From Neisseriaceae bacterium (GTDB lineage: Bacteria; Pseudomonadota; Gammaproteobacteria; Burkholderiales; UBA11063): a stretch of 19,989 bases of DNA. Shown here piece after piece: positions 15,198-19,989 of this stretch (the first letter of the stretch is position 1; each line of letters opens with the position of its first letter). The notes under the pieces are model-generated. The model was not told where the DNA came from. It saw only the letters and a program-made list of their open reading frames with translations, and did no database searches. The stretch covers positions 1-19,989 of the forward strand of contig DAHXMX010000004.1 in the NCBI GenBank assembly GCA_027371515.1, given 5' to 3'. The translations under genes were made by a program, and so were the position numbers.

Positions 15198-15848
15198 TTA
15201 AATTCTATAAGTAGTAAAAGTCATAACCTTAGAACTAATCTTCATTAAATTCTTAACCAATATAGGTAATTCTACCGCTCCATAATCATGTGCCATATCT
15301 TTATGTTTAGCTTCATCAATTTTCATTTGTTTAACAATAGCCAAACTCTTAGTGTCATTTTTAGGTAATTCTAACATATGCTGCGCTAAATGTTGTTCTA
15401 CTTGACTTTCTGTTTCTTCCAGAAAACCCAAATTCCATTTATCACCCACTATACCAGCAGCAATACCAATTGTTAGACTACCTAAATAAAATAACGGATT
15501 TAAAATACTAGGTTTACCACCTAATTCATTTAAACGTTGTTCAGTCCAAGCTAAATGCTCAATTTCCTCAAACGCAGCTTTCTCAAAAGCTTCTTTATTA
15601 CTTGGATCACGTGATGTCAATGATTGACCTTGATATAAACCTTGTGCACAAATCTCACCAGTATGATTAACCCTCATTAAACCAATTGATTTTCGTTTTT
15701 CATTATCGCTTAATTCAGAATCAAGGATCCCAACATCTGGATGTTCACGAATTGATTCTTGTGTTGTAGTTAAAACTTTTAACATCTTATCAAATTCAAT
15801 AATTAATTTATCCAACAATTGATTTACACCTCTAATAACTTTAAACAT
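15198..15848 (-). CDS. coq7: Coq7, 3-demethoxyubiquinol 3-hydroxylase
   Basis: A 216-residue di-iron hydroxylase of aerobic ubiquinone synthesis, peripheral at the inner membrane. The ligand set is complete: Glu65 in HTGEICAQ, Glu95-x-x-His98 in EEIEHLAW, Glu147 in EETESQVEQH, and Glu179-x-x-His182 in DEAKH. The ATG at 15848 is chosen; it has GGTG six bases upstream, whereas a TTG four codons earlier would only add Met-Val-Cys-Cys. The conserved LDKLIIEFDKML follows soon after the start. A good promoter lies upstream, so coq7 need not depend on the holB operon. Proteobacteria use either Coq7 or UbiF for this step. Confidence 0.96.
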   Translation of the reverse strand: MFKVIRGVNQLLDKLIIEFDKMLKVLTTTQESIREHPDVGILDSELSDNEKRKSIGLMRVNHTGEICAQGLYQGQSLTSRDPSNKEAFEKAAFEEIEHLAWTEQRLNELGGKPSILNPLFYLGSLTIGIAAGIVGDKWNLGFLEETESQVEQHLAQHMLELPKNDTKSLAIVKQMKIDEAKHKDMAHDYGAVELPILVKNLMKISSKVMTFTTYRI

Positions 15849-15892
15849 GCAACACACCAAATAGCGATGCTTGACTAAACCGTGATAACTGT

Positions 15893-15921
15893 ATTATACT
15901 ATTGATACATAAAAAATACAA
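15893..15921 (-). promoter_or_regulatory. sigma-70 promoter of coq7
   Basis: On the minus strand TTGTAT (15916-15921) and a perfect TATAAT (15893-15898) are separated by exactly 17 bases. Transcription would start near 15886, 38 bases before the coq7 ATG. It lies after the holB stop and is the best-formed -35/-10 pair I found in the window. Confidence 0.7.
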
Positions 15922-15939
15922 CAACAAGTTAAGTACTTA

Positions 15940-16881
15940 TTAAGATTTAATAAACAACATTTGATAATTAAATAAAATATTCTCAGTTTGTAATTTATAG
16001 TTAAGTGGATGACTTGACCGTGCGCTTAAATAATTAACTTGATCGAACAAATAAAAAGCGTATTCCACATTAAGCTCATTTATCAAATTATTTAACAAAA
16101 CCTTACTTTCAGCAAAATATCTAATCTCTTTAGTTATCTTTAATTGCACTAAATCAAATATCCATTTGCTAAAAAAATCTAAAAACATAGCAAATGAGAT
16201 GTTTTTACTATCAATATCTTTAGTTAACTCAAAAATATTATCCACACTTGGATTAGCCAACGTATCAATAAGTTTATTGACATAAATATAATCCATAGGT
16301 TCTTCAAACACTGGGCAATTATTATAAAAATTCAACCAAAATTTAGATATCTCATTTGTTTTTACATATTTTAATATTGTTTCTAAACTAGGTGGTTTAA
16401 CTAAATATTGATGACAACGGCTTAAAATAGTTGGAATAACTTGATTACGATTATTACAGGTAAGAATAAAAACAGCATAATTAGGTGCTTCTTCTAATAT
16501 TTTAAGTAATGCATTAGCACTACTTAAATTAAGTTTATCTACATCTTCAATTAATACTATTTTATATGTATTGTTATGACTAGATATACTAATATACTCA
16601 ATAACTTGTCTTATATCATCAATCGTGATTGATTTTTTATCATCACTTAATGCTAAATGTTTAAAATTAATAATAGCACCACTTACAAATAATAAACAAT
16701 TCTGACAGTTATTACATGCTCCATACTTATGGTCTATATTTTCACATAATAATGTTTGCGCATACCACAAAGCAAGCTGTGATATACCTAAATACTTGTT
16801 GCCTTGAATCAATAGAACATTCGGCACACGCTTTGTTAATGTTATTAAGCGACTCTTATCATAATCTAGCCAAGAATGCAT
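15940..16881 (-). CDS. holB: HolB, DNA polymerase III delta' subunit
   Basis: A 313-residue clamp-loader subunit of the AAA+ fold, stator of the delta/tau/delta' complex. A four-cysteine zinc module is present (Cys46, Cys56, Cys59, Cys62). The line KIVLIEDVDKLNLSSANALL is the Walker B-like region, followed by LLKILEEAP and ILSRCHQ, the Ser-Arg-Cys sensor motif. The P-loop is degenerate (GNKYLGIS, no Gly-Lys-Ser/Thr), in keeping with delta' not binding ATP in E. coli. The C-terminal domain is weakly conserved and Leu/Asn-rich. It starts six bases after tmk, the standard mltG-tmk-holB order; no pilZ or tatD gene follows. Confidence 0.94.
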   Translation of the reverse strand: MHSWLDYDKSRLITLTKRVPNVLLIQGNKYLGISQLALWYAQTLLCENIDHKYGACNNCQNCLLFVSGAIINFKHLALSDDKKSITIDDIRQVIEYISISSHNNTYKIVLIEDVDKLNLSSANALLKILEEAPNYAVFILTCNNRNQVIPTILSRCHQYLVKPPSLETILKYVKTNEISKFWLNFYNNCPVFEEPMDYIYVNKLIDTLANPSVDNIFELTKDIDSKNISFAMFLDFFSKWIFDLVQLKITKEIRYFAESKVLLNNLINELNVEYAFYLFDQVNYLSARSSHPLNYKLQTENILFNYQMLFIKS

Positions 16882-16887
16882 ATCTCT

Positions 16888-17520
16888 TTATTTCTTATTA
16901 AGGTTAATTAATTGATCTAAATATTCAATAATTTTTGCTTGAGTATCTAATATACTATTATTAGTATCAATTAATTTAATTCGTTCTGGATTATTATAAG
17001 CTAATGTTCTATATCCATTTTGCACACGCTTAAAAAAAAGTTGATTTTCTCGTTCAATACGATCTTTATACTTGTTGCTACATATTCTTTGTTGCGCCAC
17101 ATCCAAATCCACATCAAAAACAAAAGTCAAATCAGGAGTTAAATTAGGCTCAAGCAAAGAAATAATTTTATCAATTTTAACCAAATCAATTTCGCGACCA
17201 TAACCTTGATACGCAATAGATGCATCAATATAACGGTCACAAATAACACTGTGCGCATTATTTAAAGCTGGTACAATTTTTTGAGTCAATAACTCTTGAC
17301 GCGAAGCAAACATAAGCAGCAATTCAGTAATAGAATGTAGTTTCACTTCAGTATGCAGCAATAAGTTTCTAATTTGTTCACCAAAATCGCTGCCACCTGG
17401 TTCTCGTAACGTAATAGAGTTTATACCTTTACTAGCTAAATACCGCTGAATAAAATCAACATGAGTTGATTTACCAGCACCATCAATACCATCTACCGTA
17501 ATGAATAAATTTTTATACAT
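16888..17520 (-). CDS. tmk: Thymidylate kinase
   Basis: A 210-residue dTMP kinase, making dTDP for DNA synthesis. Motifs: P-loop GIDGAGKST (11-19), LREPGGSDFGEQIRNLLL, the DR(Y/H) motif in CDRYIDASIAYQGYGR, and a lid region NKYKDRIERENQLFF. Length is typical. The ATG lies three bases after the mltG stop with only a weak purine-rich stretch before it, so translation is probably coupled to mltG. Confidence 0.97.
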   Translation of the reverse strand: MYKNLFITVDGIDGAGKSTHVDFIQRYLASKGINSITLREPGGSDFGEQIRNLLLHTEVKLHSITELLLMFASRQELLTQKIVPALNNAHSVICDRYIDASIAYQGYGREIDLVKIDKIISLLEPNLTPDLTFVFDVDLDVAQQRICSNKYKDRIERENQLFFKRVQNGYRTLAYNNPERIKLIDTNNSILDTQAKIIEYLDQLINLNKK

Positions 17521-17523
17521 GAT

Positions 17524-18510
17524 TTATTTCTTTAAATATTTATGTATAGCTGACTTATGCTCTTTATAGCTCTTAGAAAACTTAGTCTTACCCTCACCAA
17601 TTGCCACAAAATATAATACATCATGATCATTTAATGGTTTACTCGCAGCTAAAAGCGCATTTGGAGATGGTATACAAATAGGCGTTGGTGGTAACCCAAA
17701 ATGTAAATAAGTATTATATGGTGTATCAATTTGAAAATCTTTACGTGTAATTTTATTTTGATTTTTTAATCCATAAAACACAGCAGGATCATCTTGTAAA
17801 TTCATTTTTTTTCTAATTCTATTATTAAATACAGCAGATACCATATACATATCTTCTACTTTAGCGGTCTCTTTTTGAATTAAGCTTGCCATAATTAATA
17901 GCTGATAAGGTGTGCCATATACCGTATTAGATTCTCTGTGATTATATAATTCATCTAATTTAGTCAATAATAAACGATGTGATTGCTGATATATCTCAAG
18001 ATCAGTTTGATTAGGCGCGACAAAATACGTTGAAGGATAAAACGCACCCTCAAGATTTGGCCAATTAATTTTTAAGCTATTTTTGAGTTCATCTTCGGTA
18101 TAACTTTCAGTAATATGCTGAATATGATCAATTTTATTTATATAATTACGTAACTGTTCAAAACTCCATCCCTCAATAATACTAACACTAATTTGATCTG
18201 GTGAACCGTTAGTAATTCTTTCCGCTATCCCCCATGTAGACATACTACCTCTTAAAATATACATACCAGCAGCCACTTTACGATCCTCACGCAATACTCT
18301 TAATAACAATTTTAAGGCATATGCATTTGGAATAATATTATTTTGCTTTAATTCATTGGTAATACTGGTAATCGTTTCATTTTTATCAACAATTAAACGA
18401 TATGAACCATTCGGAATAGCATGTGGGAAAAACATCAAATTGCCAAGATAAAACGCAAACACAACAAAAGATATTAAAACAATCTTTTTAATCGTGGATA
18501 TTTTTTTCAT
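17524..18510 (-). CDS. mltG: MltG, endolytic murein transglycosylase
   Basis: A 328-residue YceG-like protein: short cytoplasmic N-terminus, one membrane helix (about 10-27), a LysM-like region, and the catalytic domain. The catalytic Glu214 lies in LIMASLIQKET, followed by FNNRIRKKMNLQDDPAVFYG; the terminal block ASKPLNDHDVLYFVAIGEGK is also typical. MltG cleaves nascent peptidoglycan strands and sets glycan length. The ATG at 18510 is chosen because AGGAG lies ten bases before it; an ATG three codons earlier would sit one base from the AGGAG. It heads the mltG-tmk-holB operon. Confidence 0.95.
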   Translation of the reverse strand: MKKISTIKKIVLISFVVFAFYLGNLMFFPHAIPNGSYRLIVDKNETITSITNELKQNNIIPNAYALKLLLRVLREDRKVAAGMYILRGSMSTWGIAERITNGSPDQISVSIIEGWSFEQLRNYINKIDHIQHITESYTEDELKNSLKINWPNLEGAFYPSTYFVAPNQTDLEIYQQSHRLLLTKLDELYNHRESNTVYGTPYQLLIMASLIQKETAKVEDMYMVSAVFNNRIRKKMNLQDDPAVFYGLKNQNKITRKDFQIDTPYNTYLHFGLPPTPICIPSPNALLAASKPLNDHDVLYFVAIGEGKTKFSKSYKEHKSAIHKYLKK

Positions 18511-18549
18511 CAATATCATACTCCTAATATGCTTATTTTATATATCCTA

Positions 18550-18558
18550 ATTTTATCA
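18550..18558 (-). promoter_or_regulatory. Candidate extended -10 upstream of mltG
   Basis: The minus strand reads TGATAAAAT, an extended -10 with one mismatch, 40 bases before the mltG ATG. No convincing -35 is present. Another possible -10 (TATATA) lies closer to the gene. The remainder of the gap to 18709 shows nothing else that I can support. Confidence 0.3.
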
Positions 18559-18709
18559 CAAAACAAATATATACATAGTAACAATTCTTAAAACCACCAC
18601 CTAACGCTTTATGCCTTATAATCAGGTGTTGAATACTAATTATTGAAATCTACAAAACTAAGCATATTTGTACAATCTTAAATGTGAGCTATGTCTAGCA
18701 TACACATAT

Positions 18710-18738
18710 AAAAGAAGACCTAGAATAGATCCTCTTTT
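18710..18738 (-). terminator. Intrinsic terminator of the cysteine-pair repeat gene
   Basis: On the minus strand a 13-bp stem (two G-U pairs) closes a UUC loop and ends in UUUU followed by AUAU. The wobble pairs are possible only in the minus-strand RNA, which fixes the direction. It lies about 50 bases after the stop of the gene to its right. Confidence 0.8.
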
Positions 18739-18786
18739 ACAGAAATTACGAAGTAATAATCAGTTGCTATTATTTATTTGTAATAT

Positions 18787-19821
18787 TCACAACAGCTTAT
18801 AAAATGTCATTTTATGTGGATAAGGTACAACATTTTGATCAAACAAAACAACACATGATGAAGGATCGATAATACCATTATAATCTATGTTACATTTTGT
18901 AACATTAGTGTCGATAAAGTATGCGTACCTTTCATGAAACACTACTTGAGCTGACCCCATATGAAGTATAGGTAAATCCTTAAACACACATGTATTAGTG
19001 TCAATGCCGTCATAATTTACACGACATTGTATGTAGCCTTTTGCGTATGAATAATCTCTATTCATTGTTCGAGTAAAGTATGCGTATTTTCCTGCAAAAT
19101 TTAAGCTTATATGCCACCATTTACTACTACCATGCTCATCTGGTGATATTTCTGGAAATGTATGTCGGAAACATGTCGCAGGTTCAATACCTTGATTGTT
19201 CACATAACATTGAGTATAAGAATCCCAATTCACAAAGTATACATATTGTCCATTAAACACTATATCTCTTGGATTATCCAATAAATTAGCCGAAAGATTA
19301 TGAGTAACACATGAATTTGGATCAATAGCCAAATCAATACTTAAACGACATTGCATATAACCATTACCCCCAAGGATATAAGCATAGCCCCAATTAAATG
19401 CGATTGCATGTAACATACCTAAATTTTCAATTCCTGTGGGAGTAATATCCACACATGTTTTAGGATTAATAACACCATTAGGAGCACCTGCGTAACATTT
19501 AGTATAATATTCATTAAATATCGAACTGTTGACAAAATATGCAAAATCAGAAAAGAATGCCAACCCTTCTGGGTTTTCTGGGGCACCAAATTTCGAAAAA
19601 TCAGTAACAGTAATGCAGTTTTTTAAATCCATACTACCGTCATTATCATTTACTTTACATTGCAGATAACCACTACCATGAATATAATCAGGATCACCCA
19701 TAGGAAAATATGCGTAAGTATTGGAATATCCATATACACTAGGACTATAAATATAAATAAACAAGCCAAGTAAAAAAGTACTTAACGATCTAATTCTATT
19801 AAATTTATTAATTTTATACAT
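18787..19821 (-). CDS. Secreted protein with six cysteine-pair repeats, probable beta-propeller
   Basis: I do not recognise a named family. The protein has 344 residues from the ATG at 19821, preferred over a start 33 codons earlier because it opens directly into a signal peptide (basic 2-11, hydrophobic 13-28, cleavage near Gly31) and has AAGGA upstream. The mature part is six repeats of 44-61 residues, roughly YAYF..., gap, Tyr-x-Gln-Cys, Gly-Ile-x-Pro-x-x-Cys-Val. Every repeat has exactly two cysteines: 55/69, 109/123, 158/171, 205/217, 266/278, 310/323, and there are no others. This suits one disulfide per blade in a six-bladed propeller. The pattern recalls YVTN/NHL-type propellers with paired cysteines. 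No catalytic motif is seen. It is monocistronic within the window. Confidence 0.8.
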   Translation of the reverse strand: MYKINKFNRIRSLSTFLLGLFIYIYSPSVYGYSNTYAYFPMGDPDYIHGSGYLQCKVNDNDGSMDLKNCITVTDFSKFGAPENPEGLAFFSDFAYFVNSSIFNEYYTKCYAGAPNGVINPKTCVDITPTGIENLGMLHAIAFNWGYAYILGGNGYMQCRLSIDLAIDPNSCVTHNLSANLLDNPRDIVFNGQYVYFVNWDSYTQCYVNNQGIEPATCFRHTFPEISPDEHGSSKWWHISLNFAGKYAYFTRTMNRDYSYAKGYIQCRVNYDGIDTNTCVFKDLPILHMGSAQVVFHERYAYFIDTNVTKCNIDYNGIIDPSSCVVLFDQNVVPYPHKMTFYKLL

Positions 19822-19906
19822 AATATAAGATTCCTTTACGCTAAATGTGTTGTAACAATTAAAAAAGTTTTTTAGTTTTAAAGTTTCCATTAAGAATATA
19901 TTTGGG

Positions 19907-19940
19907 ATTATAAACGCCAATTCGGTTTAAGCAAATTGGC
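19907..19940 (-). promoter_or_regulatory. Promoter with overlapping inverted repeat before the repeat-protein gene
   Basis: On the minus strand TTGCTT (19929-19934) and a perfect TATAAT (19907-19912) are 16 bases apart; the start would be near 19900, about 80 bases before the ATG. A perfect 7-bp inverted repeat, GCCAATT (19916-19922) and AATTGGC (19934-19940), spans the spacer and -35. It could be an operator, or a hairpin at the end of an upstream gene outside the window. No T-run follows it. Confidence 0.45.
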
Positions 19941-19989
19941 TTACCATGTAGTTTTCCAGCCTAATTTTAGGTTTCTTGCACAACAATTG

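Noticed and set aside
16716..16901. A 61-codon plus-strand frame antisense to holB
   Set aside because: No ribosome-binding site or motif; fully covered by the conserved holB zinc and P-loop region.

Overview
The window is about 20 kb of very AT-rich bacterial chromosome. Family content suggests a low-G+C betaproteobacterium, or a near relative on the beta/gamma side. The evidence is a DarP (YjgA) homologue, a ZipA-type FtsZ-binding protein with the long middle region I associate with betaproteobacteria, Coq7 for ubiquinone, an M48 CAAX-type protease directly upstream of rsgA, and the order mltG-tmk-holB. The lineage call is inference from gene families and neighbourhood; nothing here identifies a species. 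No rRNA, tRNA, CRISPR array, transposase or phage gene was recognised.

Layout. (1) 1-2303, + strand: the end of a BatB-type gene carrying an in-frame 9-bp repeat, then batD, then a small VOC/glyoxalase-fold gene of the YaeR type. (2) 2325-4438, - strand: an M48 Ste24-like membrane protease followed by rsgA, with stop and start sharing a base. (3) 4747-6408, + strand: a lipoprotein chitinase with two chitin-binding modules, two Pro-Thr linkers encoded by pure microsatellites and a GH18 domain; it ends at a perfect bidirectional terminator. (4) 6563-12206, - strand: potA-potB-potC-potD, metK, and a one-domain RRM RNA-binding protein. metK and the RRM gene each have an extended -10 promoter and a long leader. 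(5) 12316-14026, - strand: darP and zipA-like, overlapping. (6) 14190-18510, - strand: mltG-tmk-holB in tight series, then coq7 with its own promoter, then miaA. (7) 18787-19821, - strand: a secreted protein of six repeats, each with one cysteine pair, between its own promoter and a strong terminator.

How it fits together. Most of the window is core housekeeping: ribosome maturation (RsgA, DarP), tRNA modification (MiaA), replication supply (Tmk, HolB), cell wall and division (MltG, ZipA-like), ubiquinone (Coq7) and SAM synthesis (MetK). The accessory parts are the surface chitinase and the cysteine-pair repeat protein. Points most worth a second look: the metK leader, which can fold as an H-type pseudoknot resembling SAM-II plus a hairpin that hides the ribosome-binding site; the twelve-cysteine repeat protein; a PotD homologue that appears to lack most polyamine-contact residues of E. 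coli PotD; and an RsgA whose guanine-specificity motif has lost its aspartate.
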